A program made the translations under genes and the position numbers. A stretch of DNA of 64,000 bases, taken from assembly GCF_003952505.1 (NCBI RefSeq), contig NZ_CP034450.1, positions 2,418,001 to 2,482,000 of the forward strand. Reading direction: 5' to 3'. The notes beneath the pieces were generated by a model that was not told where the DNA came from, did no database searches, and worked only from the letters and a program-made list of their open reading frames with translations. Source of the stretch: Mesorhizobium sp. M4B.F.Ca.ET.058.02.1.1. GTDB lineage: Bacteria; Pseudomonadota; Alphaproteobacteria; Rhizobiales; Rhizobiaceae. Below are positions 1 through 11,325 of this stretch, one piece after another (positions within the stretch are counted from its first letter, which is position 1; each line of letters starts with the position of its first letter).

Positions 1-1019
1 CCGGGATGGCCGGGCTTTGGCTCGTCGCGCTTCTGCTTCTCATGGCGGTGTTCGCGGAGTTTCTGGCTCCAATGGACCCGAAGGCCACGGATATAGGCTT
101 CGCCCCGCCGCAGCTGCCGAGCTTCCATGACAAGGACGGCAATTTCGTCGCGCGACCGAGGGTGTATGCGCTGGCCGATTCCGCCGATCTCGATCCGGTC
201 ACCTTCCAGCCGATCGTCGGCCCCGACTATGAGCATCCGAGACTGCTTGGGTTCTTCGTCGAGGGCGCGCCCTACAAGCTCCTCGGACTGGTCCCGGCGG
301 ACCGGCATTTCTTCGCCTCCATGGACGGACAGCCGGTGCATTTCCTCGGCACCGACAAGTTCGGCCGCGACGTGCTGTCACGCGCCATCCACGGCTCGCG
401 CGTCTCGCTGATGATCGCGCTGACGGTCGTCTTCATCATCACCATCATCGGCACCACCGTCGGCATGGTCTCCGGCTATTTCGGCGGCAGGTTCGACGTC
501 TGGGTGCAGCGCTTCGTCGAACTGGTGCTCGCCTTCCCGCAGCTGCCGCTCTACCTGGCGCTGACCACGCTGATCCCGGTCACCGCGCCGACCAACGTTT
601 TCCTCGCCTTTGTCATCATCGTCATGTCGGCGCTGGGCTGGGCGCAGATGTCGCGCGAGGTGCGCGGCAAGACACTGGCGCTGGCGCGAATAGACTATGT
701 ACGCGCCGCCATGGCGGTCGGCGCCACCGACCGGCGCATCATCATGCAGCACATCTTCCCCAATGTGATGAGCCACGTGATCGTCGCCGTGACACTGGCG
801 ATCCCGACGGTGGTGCTGCTCGAATCCTTCCTCGGTTTCCTCGGCTTTGCGGTCAAGCCGCCGCTGATCTCGTGGGGGTTGATGCTGCAGGACACCGCGA
901 CCTATTCGGTCATCGGCACCTATCCCTGGATTCTGTCGCCGGTCGGTTTCGTGCTGGTCACCGTCTTTGCCTTCAACGCGCTGGGCGACGGCCTGCGCGA
1001 TGCCGTCGACCCTTATTGA
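1..1019 (+). CDS. ABC transporter permease, oligopeptide/alpha-galactoside type (5' end cut by window)
   Basis: Inner-membrane subunit of a peptide/nickel/opine-family importer. The reading frame is open to the first base. The first ATG at 6 falls inside what looks like the conserved pre-TM1 segment (RPG-M-AG), so the true start lies upstream. A long periplasmic insert (about residues 25-115) follows TM1, as in YejE/AgpC-like permeases. The LGTDKFGRDVLSR segment opens the permease domain, and the coupling region with the EAA-type loop (RAAMAVGATDRRIIMQHIFPN) is near residue 235. The ABC ATPase starts 10 bp after its stop, and a GH4 alpha-galactosidase follows, which resembles the rhizobial agp/aga alpha-galactoside operon. 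The substrate is inferred from those neighbours. Confidence 0.9.
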   Translation, partial: GMAGLWLVALLLLMAVFAEFLAPMDPKATDIGFAPPQLPSFHDKDGNFVARPRVYALADSADLDPVTFQPIVGPDYEHPRLLGFFVEGAPYKLLGLVPADRHFFASMDGQPVHFLGTDKFGRDVLSRAIHGSRVSLMIALTVVFIITIIGTTVGMVSGYFGGRFDVWVQRFVELVLAFPQLPLYLALTTLIPVTAPTNVFLAFVIIVMSALGWAQMSREVRGKTLALARIDYVRAAMAVGATDRRIIMQHIFPNVMSHVIVAVTLAIPTVVLLESFLGFLGFAVKPPLISWGLMLQDTATYSVIGTYPWILSPVGFVLVTVFAFNALGDGLRDAVDPY

Positions 1020-1029
1020 GGTGGCTGGG

Positions 1030-2697
<1,668 letters not shown>

Positions 2698-2716
2698 GCA
2701 TATGCCGGAGGTTAGC

Positions 2717-4087
2717 GTGGCAAGAAATCCCAAGATCACATTCATCGGCGCCGGTTCGACGGTGTTCATGAAGAATATTGTCGGCGACGTGCTGCAGCGC
2801 CCGTCGCTTTCGGGCGCGACAATCGCGCTGATGGATATCAATCCGCAGCGGCTGGAAGAAAGCGCTCTCGTCGTCAACAAGCTGATCGCGACGCTCGGCG
2901 TGAAGGCGAAAGCCGAAACCTATTCGGACCAGCGCAAGGCGCTCGCCGGCGCCGACTTCGTCGTCGTCGCCTTCCAGATCGGCGGCTACGAGCCCTGCAC
3001 CGTCACCGACTTCGAGGTGCCGAAGAAGTACGGCCTGCGCCAGACCATCGCCGACACGCTGGGCGTTGGCGGCATCATGCGGGGTCTCAGGACCGTGCCG
3101 CACCTGTGGAAGATCTGCGAGGACATGCTCGCGGTCTGCCCCGAGGCGATCATGCTGCAGTACGTCAACCCGATGGCAATCAACACCTGGGCGATATCGG
3201 AGAAATACCCTGCCATCAGGCAGGTCGGCCTCTGCCATTCGGTGCAGGGCACGGCGATGGAGCTGGCGCACGACCTCGACCTTCCCTACGAGGAAATCCG
3301 CTACCGCTCGGCCGGCATCAACCACATGGCCTTCTATCTGAAGTTCGAGCATCGCCAGGCGGACGGTTCCTACCGCGACCTCTATCCCGATCTCGTGCGC
3401 GCCTATCGCGAAGGCCGCGCGCCCAAGCCCGGCTGGAACCCGCGCTGCCCGAACAAGGTGCGCTACGAAATGTTGACGCGGCTCGGCTATTTCGTCACCG
3501 AAAGCTCGGAACATTTCGCCGAATACACGCCCTATTTCATCAAGGACGGCCGCCCCGACCTGATCGAGAAGTTCGGCATCCCGCTCGACGAGTATCCGAA
3601 GCGCTGCATCGAACAGATCGAGCGCTGGAAAGGCCAGGCCGAAGCCTACCGCTCGGCCGACCGGATCGAGGTCGAGCAGTCGAAGGAGTACGCCTCGTCG
3701 ATCATGAACTCGGTCTGGACCGGCGAGCCGTCGGTGATCTACGGCAATGTTCGCAACAATGGCTGCATCACCTCGCTGCCCTTCGATTGCGCCGCCGAGG
3801 TGCCGTGCCTGGTCGACGCTTCGGGCATCCAGCCTACGTATATCGGCGACCTGCCGCCACAGCTGACGGCGCTGATCCGCACCAACATCAACGTCCAGGA
3901 ACTGACGGTGCGGGCGCTGATGAGCGAGAACCGCGAGCACATCTACCATGCGGCGATGATGGATCCGCACACCGCGGCCGAGCTCGATCTCGACCAGATC
4001 TGGTCGCTGGTCGACGACCTGCTCGCCGCGCACGGCGACTGGCTGCCGGCCTGGGCGCGTAAGGGTGGCCGGAGCAAGGCCGCCTAG
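2717..4087 (+). CDS. melA: GH4 alpha-galactosidase (MelA family, NAD- and metal-dependent)
   Basis: Cytoplasmic glycoside hydrolase family 4 enzyme that cleaves alpha-galactosides such as melibiose or raffinose by an NAD+ and Mn2+ dependent redox mechanism. The N-terminal Rossmann motif FIGAGSTVF is at residues 9-17. The metal-binding CHS (173-175) and NHMAF (202-206) motifs typical of MelA-type GH4 proteins are intact. GTG 2717 is preferred because GGAGG at 2707-2711 is 5 bases upstream; it gives 456 aa, normal for the family. An ATG at 2702 is the alternative. The gene lies 19 bp behind the ABC ATPase, so import and hydrolysis are probably co-transcribed. Its stop overlaps the purD stop in a CTAG. 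Confidence 0.92.
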   Translation: MARNPKITFIGAGSTVFMKNIVGDVLQRPSLSGATIALMDINPQRLEESALVVNKLIATLGVKAKAETYSDQRKALAGADFVVVAFQIGGYEPCTVTDFEVPKKYGLRQTIADTLGVGGIMRGLRTVPHLWKICEDMLAVCPEAIMLQYVNPMAINTWAISEKYPAIRQVGLCHSVQGTAMELAHDLDLPYEEIRYRSAGINHMAFYLKFEHRQADGSYRDLYPDLVRAYREGRAPKPGWNPRCPNKVRYEMLTRLGYFVTESSEHFAEYTPYFIKDGRPDLIEKFGIPLDEYPKRCIEQIERWKGQAEAYRSADRIEVEQSKEYASSIMNSVWTGEPSVIYGNVRNNGCITSLPFDCAAEVPCLVDASGIQPTYIGDLPPQLTALIRTNINVQELTVRALMSENREHIYHAAMMDPHTAAELDLDQIWSLVDDLLAAHGDWLPAWARKGGRSKAA

Positions 4088-5364
4088 GCGCCGGCCTTTT
4101 CGCGCGCCACAGCCTGCCAGCCGATGTCGCGGCGGCAAAAGCCCTGCGGCCAGTCGATGCGGTCGAGCGCGGCGTAGGCGCGTTGCTGCGCTTCGCCGAC
4201 GGTCGCACCCGTCGCCGTGACATTGAGCACGCGGCCGCCATTGGCGACGAGCGCGCCGCCGTTGATGGCGGTGCCGGCATGGAAGATCTCGGCGCCGTCG
4301 CTGGCGGCCTCTTCAAGACCGCGGATGACCGAACCCTTTTCCGGCGTGCCGGGATAGCCCCTCGCCGCCATCACCACGGTCAGCGCCGCATCGTCGCGCC
4401 AGCGTATCGAGGTATGCGCGAGCTGGCCGTCGACGGCAGCGTTGAGCAGCACCAGGAGATCGTCCTTCAGCCGCATCATCAGCACCTGGCATTCGGGATC
4501 GCCGAAGCGGGTGTTGTATTCGATAAGCTTCGGCCCCTTGTCGGTGATCATCAGCCCGGCGAAGAGGATGCCGGCGAACGGCGCGCCGAGCTCGGCCATG
4601 CCGTGCATCGTCGGCTCGATGATCTCGCGCATGGTTCGCTCGACCATCTCGGGCGTCATCACCGGCGCCGGCGAATAGGCGCCCATGCCGCCGGTGTTGG
4701 GGCCGACGTCGCCATCACCGACGCGCTTGTGGTCCTGAGCGGTGCCGAAGGGCAGCGCCGTGGTGCCATCGCACAGGCAGAAGAAGCTCGCCTCCTCGCC
4801 GGTCAGAAATTCCTCGACCACCACCTCGGCGCCGGCGGCGCCAAAGGCGCCATCGAAACAGGCGTCGAGCGCGGCGAGCGCTTCGTCCAAGGTCATGGCG
4901 ATGGTGACGCCCTTGCCCGCGGCGAGCCCGTCGGCCTTGATGACGATCGGCGCGCCCACCTTCTCGACATAGGCCCTCGCCGAGTCGAGGTCGGCGAAGC
5001 GGCCATAGGTGGCGGTCGGGATGTCGTATCTAGCGCAAAGGTCCTTGGTGAAGCCTTTCGAGCCTTCGAGCCGCGCCGCCCGCTTCGACGGACCGAAGAC
5101 GCGGATGCCCTCGCCGCGCAAGTCATCGGCAATGCCGGCGACCAGCGGCCCCTCCGGCCCGACGACGACGAGATCGATCTTGTTGTCCTTGCAAAAGCCA
5201 GCTACCGCGGCGTGGTCGGCAATGTCGAGCTTGACCAGCTCGGCGTCACGGCCAATCCCCGGATTGCCGGGCGCGGCATAGAGTTTGGTCAACAGCGGCG
5301 AGGCCGCGATCTTCCAGGCCAGGGCATGTTCGCGGCCGCCGGAGCCGATCACCAAAACGCGCAT
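4084..5364 (-). CDS. purD: phosphoribosylamine--glycine ligase
   Basis: Second step of de novo purine synthesis: joins 5-phosphoribosylamine and glycine using ATP to give GAR. The 426-aa protein starts [15 protein letters not shown], the typical PurD N terminus, and has the ATP-grasp core with [12 protein letters not shown] and the GDPE metal-binding motif ([10 protein letters not shown]). ATG 5364 follows a GGGGA about 7 bases upstream; an in-frame start 18 bases earlier would only add six residues. It converges on melA, and the two stop codons share the bases CTAG at 4084-4087. Confidence 0.97.
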   Translation of the reverse strand: MRVLVIGSGGREHALAWKIAASPLLTKLYAAPGNPGIGRDAELVKLDIADHAAVAGFCKDNKIDLVVVGPEGPLVAGIADDLRGEGIRVFGPSKRAARLEGSKGFTKDLCARYDIPTATYGRFADLDSARAYVEKVGAPIVIKADGLAAGKGVTIAMTLDEALAALDACFDGAFGAAGAEVVVEEFLTGEEASFFCLCDGTTALPFGTAQDHKRVGDGDVGPNTGGMGAYSPAPVMTPEMVERTMREIIEPTMHGMAELGAPFAGILFAGLMITDKGPKLIEYNTRFGDPECQVLMMRLKDDLLVLLNAAVDGQLAHTSIRWRDDAALTVVMAARGYPGTPEKGSVIRGLEEAASDGAEIFHAGTAINGGALVANGGRVLNVTATGATVGEAQQRAYAALDRIDWPQGFCRRDIGWQAVAREKAGA

Positions 5365-5671
5365 GCCGATATCCCCAGTCATCCACGACAGGACCTCCCG
5401 CTATTGCCCCGGGGCCGGCGGGTCAAGGCTTTTGGCTCGCTCGATGCCGGTTGCGCACGGGAACGTCGCGCCAGGGGCGCCACGTTCCACGCCGATGGGC
5501 GGGTCACGTCGGCGCGGTCAGCGCTGGAAAACGACCGGAAACCAGTCTTCACGCAATTTCGGGCCGGGCTGCATGCCGTGCCCCGGATAGGGCGGCGAGG
5601 TGCGACCCGGACGCTTGACATAATGCGCGCGGCCGCTTGACGGCGCTCACCGCTGCTGCCACTCCAGCACG
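5365..5671. other. intergenic region between divergent purD and ubiA
   Basis: This 307-bp G+C-rich stretch separates divergently transcribed purD and ubiA and must hold both promoters. I see no convincing hairpin, repeat or RNA gene. On the minus strand, 5522-5640 encodes a plausible-looking peptide rich in Pro, Gly and Arg, but no start codon precedes it, so it is not called. Confidence 0.4.
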
Positions 5672-6655
5672 ATGGAAACCATCCAGTCGAAAGCGGCGCA
5701 GGGCCGCGTCGCAGACGCGCCGAGCGGTCACTGGGTCTACCGCGCGCTGCCGCGCGGGCTCTGGCCCTATGCGCAGCTCGCGCGCTGGGATCGCCCGATC
5801 GGCTGGCAATTGCTCTTGTGGCCGTGTTGGTGGTCGGCCGCTCTTGCGGCAAGCGCCTATCCGCGTCCGACGGATCCGCTGCTGACCCTGCTGCCGGCGC
5901 CCTGGTATCTCTTGCTGTTCCTGGTCGGCGCGATTGCCATGCGCGGCGCCGGCTGCACCTATAACGACCTGGCCGACGAGGACATCGACAGCCAGGTCGA
6001 GCGCACGCGCTCGCGGCCGCTGCCGGCAGGCAAGGTAACGCGCCGGCAGGCCTGGATGTTCCTGGTCATCCAGGCGCTGGCGGGCCTGGCGGTGCTGTTG
6101 CAGTTCAACAGCTTCGCCATTCCGCTCGGCGTCGCCTCGCTCGTCATCGTCGCGGTCTACCCGTTCATGAAGCGTATCACCGACTGGCCGCAATTCGTGC
6201 TCGGGCTAGCCTTCTCCTGGGGCGCGCTGATGGGATGGGCGGTCGAGTTCGGCGATCTCGATGGCCCGGCCATCATGCTCTATATCGGGTCAATCCTGTG
6301 GGTGATCGGCTACGACACGATCTACGCACATCAGGACAAGGAAGACGACGCCATCGTCGGCGTGCGCTCGACGGCGCGCCTGTTCGGCGACAACACCAGG
6401 ACCTGGCTGGTCGGCCTCTATGGCGGCGCGCTCGCCTGCTTCGCCATCGCCTTCGCCTCGGCGCAGGCGCCGATGCCGGCGCTGGCCGGGCTGATCGCCG
6501 CCGGCGCGCATATGGCGCGACAGATCGCGAAGCTGAACATCGACGATGCGGACCAGTGCCTCAGGCTGTTCAAGTCGAACAACCAGGTCGGCTGGCTGAT
6601 CTTCCTCGGCCTGATCGGCGGCGCGCTATGGGTGGCGCTGAAGCCGCTGCTGTAG
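5672..6655 (+). CDS. ubiA: 4-hydroxybenzoate polyprenyltransferase
   Basis: Integral membrane prenyltransferase of ubiquinone synthesis that transfers the polyprenyl tail to 4-hydroxybenzoate. Both Asp-rich Mg-diphosphate motifs are visible: NDLADEDID at residues 98-106 and YDTIYAHQDKED at 214-225. About eight hydrophobic segments fit the UbiA fold; the 327-aa length includes an N-terminal extension normal in alphaproteobacteria. No strong ribosome binding site precedes ATG 5672. A RIME-like palindromic element begins 6 bp after the stop. Confidence 0.95.
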   Translation: METIQSKAAQGRVADAPSGHWVYRALPRGLWPYAQLARWDRPIGWQLLLWPCWWSAALAASAYPRPTDPLLTLLPAPWYLLLFLVGAIAMRGAGCTYNDLADEDIDSQVERTRSRPLPAGKVTRRQAWMFLVIQALAGLAVLLQFNSFAIPLGVASLVIVAVYPFMKRITDWPQFVLGLAFSWGALMGWAVEFGDLDGPAIMLYIGSILWVIGYDTIYAHQDKEDDAIVGVRSTARLFGDNTRTWLVGLYGGALACFAIAFASAQAPMPALAGLIAAGAHMARQIAKLNIDDADQCLRLFKSNNQVGWLIFLGLIGGALWVALKPLL

Positions 6656-6660
6656 TTCTC

Positions 6661-6834
6661 CCTTCTCCCCGTTCAACGGGGAGAAGGTGGCGGCAGCCGG
6701 ATGAGGGGCAGCGAGCCTTGCAGGCAAGGAGAAAATGTACAGCGGTTATACGGCCTCTGATCGGCTTTCGATGTGGCCAAACCCTGAGGTCGGCGCCGCC
6801 CCTCATCGCCCTGCCGGGCAGTGACGGGGAGAAG
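6661..6834. repeat. RIME-like palindromic intergenic repeat (type A, copy 1)
   Basis: The left edge is a perfect 13-bp inverted repeat around one base (6661-6687, CCTTCTCCCCGTT and its complement). The motif GGATGAGGGGC follows and recurs inverted as GCCCCTCATC near 6798, before a final GACGGGGAGAAG. The same CTTCTCCCC / GGATGAGGGG grammar is in the element at 55776-55917. This matches the style of the RIME/BIME mosaic elements known between rhizobial genes. The left hairpin could also terminate ubiA. Confidence 0.75.
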
Positions 6835-6871
6835 AAGGCTGTCATCGGCGGTTTCGCCAATCGCCAGCGGA

Positions 6872-7438
6872 CTATTCCCGCGCGATGATCTCCTCGCCGT
6901 CGACGACGAGTCTGAGGCCAAGATTGCCCGCCCTACGGCGGGCGAGGAAGCGCGGGCGGCGCGTGGTCGAGATACGACCCTTGCGGCGCTCCTGGGGCGG
7001 CAGCGCCTTGATGGCGGCGCCGAGCGATTCCTCCAGCGTGCGAGCAACGCCGTCGGCCTCGATCAGAAGCATCGGCAGGCGATAGGCATCGGCCCAGGCG
7101 CGCCAGTCGGCGGCGACGTCGTCGAGGTCGTCGGCGACGAGCAGTGGCACCGACAGCATCGGATCATTGTGCAGCAGCTCGAGCGTCACGGTGACGTTGC
7201 CGTCGGGGTCTTCCATGGCGCGGGCGGCAACGCCGCGAAACGCCTTGGCAGGCAGTGCGATGATCGCCGGCACGCCGCTCATCTCCAGCATGCGGCGAAT
7301 GACGGCACCACGCTGGTCGATGGTGAAGGTAACGTCGCCATAGTCGTCGCGTGTCGCATAGCTCACCATCTGCGGCAGGCGGAATGGGTCGAGACGCATG
7401 TTGCGCCCTGCCCAGACTGGCTTCAGTCCAGTGTTCAT
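6872..7438 (-). CDS. DUF6101-like conserved protein
   Basis: A 188-aa soluble protein without signal peptide or membrane segment, ending in a basic stretch (RRPRFLARRRAGNLGLRLV). The overall character matches a conserved rhizobial protein family of unknown function (DUF6101, named from memory). No catalytic motif is evident. It is transcribed alone on the minus strand, with 184 bp upstream before the next gene. Assignment to the family is moderately sure; the function is unknown. Confidence 0.7.
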   Translation of the reverse strand: MNTGLKPVWAGRNMRLDPFRLPQMVSYATRDDYGDVTFTIDQRGAVIRRMLEMSGVPAIIALPAKAFRGVAARAMEDPDGNVTVTLELLHNDPMLSVPLLVADDLDDVAADWRAWADAYRLPMLLIEADGVARTLEESLGAAIKALPPQERRKGRISTTRRPRFLARRRAGNLGLRLVVDGEEIIARE

Positions 7439-7622
7439 CGAGTGCCTTCCTGTGTCTCCTGAGGGCCGTTTACCGGTTCTCTCCGGGCCAGTTTTTTCCG
7501 GCCTCGCTTATGCGGAAACATTAGCGCTGGCTCCTTACCGCCGCGCTTAAGAAAGTCGGTTAAATTTTGCTGATCTCGGGGATGGTTATCGGAATGCAAC
7601 CACCCACAACATGTTGGAAGGA

Positions 7623-9065
7623 TCAGATAACCTTACCGGGATTCATGATGCCGGCGGGGTCGAAGGCCGCCTTCACCCGGCGCATCAGTTCGATCGCCAT
7701 CGGCGGCGCCGTGGCGATCAGTTCGTCGCGCTTCAGCTGGCCGATGCCGTGCTCAGCCGAGATCGAGCCATGGAAGGAGCGCACGACCTCGTGCACGGCC
7801 TGGTTCATGGGATGGTAGAGGTCGAGAAACGCCGCGTCCTGCCAATCCACGGGGCGGGAGATGTTGTAGTGGAGGTTGCCGTCGCCCATATGGCCGAAGC
7901 AGACCACGCGGGCGCCGGGACAAACGCTCTCCACCACGCCGGCAGCCTTGTCGATGAAGTCGGGGATCGCGGCGATCGGCACCGAGATATCGTGCTTGAT
8001 CGAGGCGCCCTCCGGCTTCTGGCACTCTGGCAGCACCTCGCGGAAATTCCAGAAGGCGTCGCCCTGGCCAAGGCTCGCCGCGATCGCCGCGTCGCCGACA
8101 AAGCCCTGTTCGAGCCCGGCCGACAGTATTTCCTCGATCAGCGCCCTGCCGTCCTCCTCGGAGCGGCCGGAGGAGACCTGCATAAGCGCATACCAAGGCC
8201 AGTCGTCGGCCAGCGGCCGGGTGACGCCTTGCGCATGCTTCAGCGTGTAGTCATACGGCCGCTTGCCGATCAGCTCAAAGGCGGTGAGCGAAGCGCCCGC
8301 CCGGCCCATCGCCAGGCTGAACAGGGAAAGTGCATCGCGAGGCGACGACAGGCCGGCAAAGGCGACCTCCCTGCCCTTCGGCTTCGGAAACAGCTTGAGC
8401 ACGGCGGCGGTAATGACGCCGAGCGTGCCTTCGGCGCCGACGAAGAGGTTCTTCAGGTCGTAGCCGGTATTGTCCTTCTTCAGCTTGCGCAGATCGTCGA
8501 ACACCTCGCCGGTCGGCAGCACGACTTCGACGCCGAGGCAGAGCTCGCGCGCATTGCCATAGGCAAGCACGCCGGTGCCGCCGGCATTGGAGGAGAGGTT
8601 GCCGCCGATCTGGCAGGAGCCTTGCGCGGCAAGCGACAGCGGAAACAGCCGGCCGGCAGCGTCGGCCGCTTCCTGCAAGGTCTGCAGGATGACGCCGGCC
8701 TCGACGGTGACGGTGTTGGAGAGCACGTCGATCTCGCGGATGCGGTTCAGCCTGGACAGCGACAGTATGATGTCATGGCCGGACTTGTCGGGCACCTGGG
8801 CGCCAACCAGTCCGGTGTTGCCGCTCTGCGGCACGACGGGCGTTTTGGTCTCGGTCGCAAGCCGCATGATGCGGCTCACCTCCTCGACGCTGCCCGGCCT
8901 CAGCACCAGCGACGTCCGGCCGTGCCAGAGGCCGCGCCGTTCGGTGATGTAGGGTGCGATCTCGGCCTGGTCGCGCAAGGCGTATTTCTCGCCAACGATG
9001 GCCGCGAAACGGTCGACAAGGCTGGGGTCGAGCTCGAAGGGCTGGTCGTCGGACTGATCGTTCAT
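7623..9065 (-). CDS. FAD-binding oxidoreductase, D-2-hydroxyglutarate dehydrogenase-like
   Basis: Flavoenzyme of the GlcD/D-lactate dehydrogenase superfamily, 480 aa, probably oxidising a D-2-hydroxyacid such as D-2-hydroxyglutarate. The N-terminal PCMH-type FAD domain shows VPQSGNTGLVGAQVP and GGNLSSNAGG. The C-terminal cap has the metal/substrate motifs GHMGDGNLHYN and SAEHGIGQLK and ends in the usual NPGKV. It is 20 bp downstream of the sua5 gene on the same strand, so the two may be co-transcribed. The exact substrate cannot be read from sequence. Confidence 0.88.
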   Translation of the reverse strand: MNDQSDDQPFELDPSLVDRFAAIVGEKYALRDQAEIAPYITERRGLWHGRTSLVLRPGSVEEVSRIMRLATETKTPVVPQSGNTGLVGAQVPDKSGHDIILSLSRLNRIREIDVLSNTVTVEAGVILQTLQEAADAAGRLFPLSLAAQGSCQIGGNLSSNAGGTGVLAYGNARELCLGVEVVLPTGEVFDDLRKLKKDNTGYDLKNLFVGAEGTLGVITAAVLKLFPKPKGREVAFAGLSSPRDALSLFSLAMGRAGASLTAFELIGKRPYDYTLKHAQGVTRPLADDWPWYALMQVSSGRSEEDGRALIEEILSAGLEQGFVGDAAIAASLGQGDAFWNFREVLPECQKPEGASIKHDISVPIAAIPDFIDKAAGVVESVCPGARVVCFGHMGDGNLHYNISRPVDWQDAAFLDLYHPMNQAVHEVVRSFHGSISAEHGIGQLKRDELIATAPPMAIELMRRVKAAFDPAGIMNPGKVI

Positions 9066-9085
9066 GGGGCCAGAACCTATGGCGC

Positions 9086-10051
9086 TCAGGCGATCTTGTC
9101 ACGGGGTGCTGCGGCGCGCGACAGCCGGTCGTTGATCGCCTCGCCCAGACCGTCGAAAGGGATCGGCTCGACGGCGATGGTCGCGGCGCCGCTGCGGTCG
9201 AGCTCCTGCATGTAAGCGAACAGGTTCGCCGCAGCCTCGCGCAGATCGCCCGCCTCGGAGAGGTTGCGCAGCGCGGCCGCACCTTGCCATCCTTCGGCGC
9301 GGCGGTCGCCAAAGGCCAGCAGCGCCTCGCCCTTGGCGATCTGACGGGCGTTGAGGCGCATCGCGGCGCCCGGCGCGTAGTGCGAGGCGAGCATGCCGGG
9401 CGCCTCGATGCCGGCAGCCACGCCGCGCAGCAGCGGTTTGCCGGCGACGGCCTCGATCTCGGCCGCAGCGATGCCACCCGGCCGCAGCAGCCGCACGGTC
9501 TCGCCCTCGGCCTTGACGATGGTCGATTCCAGGCCGACCGGCGTCGCCCCGCCATCGACCACCAGCCTGATCCTGTCGCCTAAATCGGCAGCCACGGCGC
9601 CGGCGGTGGTGGCGCTGATCCTGCCGGAAGAATTGGCGCTGGGCGCGGCGAGCGGATGACCGAGCCTGGCGATCAGCTCGCCGCCGAACCCCTTGGGCAT
9701 GCGCAACGCAATGGTGTCCAGCCCTGCCGTGACCAGCGGATGAATGCCATTTCCGGGGCGCTGCGGCAGCACCAGCGTCAGCGGACCCGGCCAGAAGGCC
9801 GCGGCCAGCTTTCTCGACAGCGGGTCGAAGAGCGCGATGCGCTCGGCCATGGCGAGATCGGCGACGTGGGTGATCAGCGGGTTGAAGCGCGGCCGGCCCT
9901 TGGCCTCGAAGATGCGGGCAACGCCGATGCCGCTGGTGGCGTCGCCGGCCAGCCCGTAGACAGTCTCGGTCGGAATGGCGACGACGTCGCCGCCCTCGAG
10001 CAGCGCCAGCGCCCGCTCCATCGCCTCGCCGGCGGCAACTATCTCAGCCAA
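9086..10051 (-). CDS. sua5: L-threonylcarbamoyladenylate synthase (Sua5 type)
   Basis: Makes threonylcarbamoyl-AMP from threonine, bicarbonate and ATP for the tRNA t6A37 modification. The N-terminal YrdC domain has the PTETVYGLAGDA and KGRP-type motifs (residues about 25-55). A linker and C-terminal Sua5 domain (LASHYAPGA region) give 321 aa, the full Sua5 rather than the short TsaC form. Translation appears to start at TTG 10051, since GAGGTG lies about 7 bases upstream; the next ATG is ten codons inside. It is the first gene of a likely two-gene unit with the flavoenzyme. Confidence 0.93.
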   Translation of the reverse strand: MAEIVAAGEAMERALALLEGGDVVAIPTETVYGLAGDATSGIGVARIFEAKGRPRFNPLITHVADLAMAERIALFDPLSRKLAAAFWPGPLTLVLPQRPGNGIHPLVTAGLDTIALRMPKGFGGELIARLGHPLAAPSANSSGRISATTAGAVAADLGDRIRLVVDGGATPVGLESTIVKAEGETVRLLRPGGIAAAEIEAVAGKPLLRGVAAGIEAPGMLASHYAPGAAMRLNARQIAKGEALLAFGDRRAEGWQGAAALRNLSEAGDLREAAANLFAYMQELDRSGAATIAVEPIPFDGLGEAINDRLSRAAAPRDKIA

Positions 10052-10215
10052 TTGTCGTCACCTCTTTGGATGCGGGGCTGCGTAATACGGCGGCGTTCGG
10101 CGGGCAAGTGCGGGCGTTGGCGAATTATCAATCCCTAAAATGCTATGTTTCCGCGCAAGCAGGCATCAATCCCGTGGGAATATGGTGCCGGTTTGTTGGG
10201 CCAGGGGAAACTATC

Positions 10216-10710
10216 ATGGTGTCGATGCGTGTCCTTGCAGCGCTTGGCGTCGGCCTGTCGGCAATTACCGGCGGCGCCCAGGCTTCGTCCATTGTCGTGT
10301 TGGGCGCGTCGACCACGACGCCCTCCATCATCCGGCTCGCGCCCGAACCGATGAAGCTCGGCTCGACGCCGTCGGTCGTGGCGCTTGGCGAGCCCGCACT
10401 CGATGTCACCGACGAGAAGGTCGCGGCGATCCCCGATAAGTCCACGCACCATGGTTCCATGCAGAGCCCGATGATCATTCGCGGCGGCGTCGTCGGCGGC
10501 GCTTTTGCAACGCCTGCCGCAGCACCGGCCAAGGCCACCACCGCCACGGCGCCGGCGACCGAGACAACGCCCACCGCCGACGGCAAGCCGGCCGGCGAGG
10601 CGACCGCGTCAAACGGCGCCGCCGAACCGAAGCCTCAGCCAGAGGCGCAGCAGCCACAACCGGCAGCCGCGCAGCCGGCACCGATATCCCCCGTCGGAAA
10701 AGCCATGTAG
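10216..10710 (+). CDS. secreted Ala/Pro-rich hypothetical protein
   Basis: A 164-aa exported protein of unknown function. Residues 1-24 form a signal peptide ending in an AQA-type cleavage site. The middle has a short ordered-looking segment, and the C-terminal half is low-complexity, rich in Ala, Pro, Thr and Gln, which suggests an extended periplasmic linker or spacer. AGGGGAAA 6-13 bases upstream of ATG 10216 supports the start. It diverges from sua5. No enzyme motif is visible. Confidence 0.75.
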   Translation: MVSMRVLAALGVGLSAITGGAQASSIVVLGASTTTPSIIRLAPEPMKLGSTPSVVALGEPALDVTDEKVAAIPDKSTHHGSMQSPMIIRGGVVGGAFATPAAAPAKATTATAPATETTPTADGKPAGEATASNGAAEPKPQPEAQQPQPAAAQPAPISPVGKAM

Positions 10711-10844
10711 GCTTTTCAGTGGAGGCTGATCCGTCATCCGGCGCATATGCCCGGATGGCAGTATTCCTTCTGATTCCATCCTGCTGCCCGAAATGTCAGA
10801 CGGCATCGGTGGAAGAAGACTGGGTTTTCAAAAGGGGGTTCATC

Positions 10845-11234
10845 ATGAACGAGACGAGACGATTTGCCGTCGCCGCATTGCTGCTGGCGTCGGTGCTGGG
10901 CACGAGCACGGCGCGGGCCGACGATATGCTCGGCTCCTATGTCGCGCGCATTTCCGAGCGGGATCATCACGCCAGCGACGGCTATCCGCTGGACAGCGCC
11001 GCGCAGATGGTGCGGCAGGACCGCGCCAACTGGCACAAATTCCACCGGCGCGACCGCGACGACGAGGGTGACGCCTGGTTCCGCAGCAATGATGACCGCG
11101 CCGACCTGGAGCGGATGTTGAGGCGCGGCGGCGCCATGAGCGGCGCGACACGGCGCGCCATCGTCAATGGCGAGGCGCTGATCCAGGTCGATGTCTATTC
11201 GAACAGCGTCTACGTCAGCATCCTCGAGGACTGA
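10845..11234 (+). CDS. small exported hypothetical protein
   Basis: A 129-aa protein with a clear signal peptide (MNETRRFAVAALLLASVLG..., cleavage after TARA) followed by a charged domain full of Asp, Arg and His. A strong AAAGGGGG element precedes ATG 10845. The upstream in-frame extension to 10719 lacks a ribosome binding site and is rejected. The conserved-looking C terminus (QVDVYSNSVYVSILED) suggests a folded periplasmic domain; I do not recognise the family. A rho-independent terminator follows 8 bp after the stop. Confidence 0.75.
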   Translation: MNETRRFAVAALLLASVLGTSTARADDMLGSYVARISERDHHASDGYPLDSAAQMVRQDRANWHKFHRRDRDDEGDAWFRSNDDRADLERMLRRGGAMSGATRRAIVNGEALIQVDVYSNSVYVSILED

Positions 11235-11241
11235 CGGCAAA

Positions 11242-11271
11242 AAGGGCGGCGCGTTGGCGCCGCCCTTCCTC
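11242..11271 (+). terminator. rho-independent terminator
   Basis: An 11-bp perfect stem AAGGGCGGCGC / GCGCCGCCCTT (11242-11252 and 11257-11267) with a GTTG loop lies directly downstream of the exported-protein gene. The trailing T tract is short (CCTCT), so it is strong in stem but weak in U-tail. It could also serve the opposite strand. Confidence 0.75.
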
Positions 11272-11325
11272 TAGCTCAGCGGGCTATGCGGTCGTGGAGG
11301 ACGGAGAGGCCGCCTCCAAAATGGC

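Noticed and set aside
5522-5640. Small minus-strand peptide upstream of purD
   Set aside because: The peptide looks protein-like, but no ATG, GTG or TTG precedes it after the last stop.
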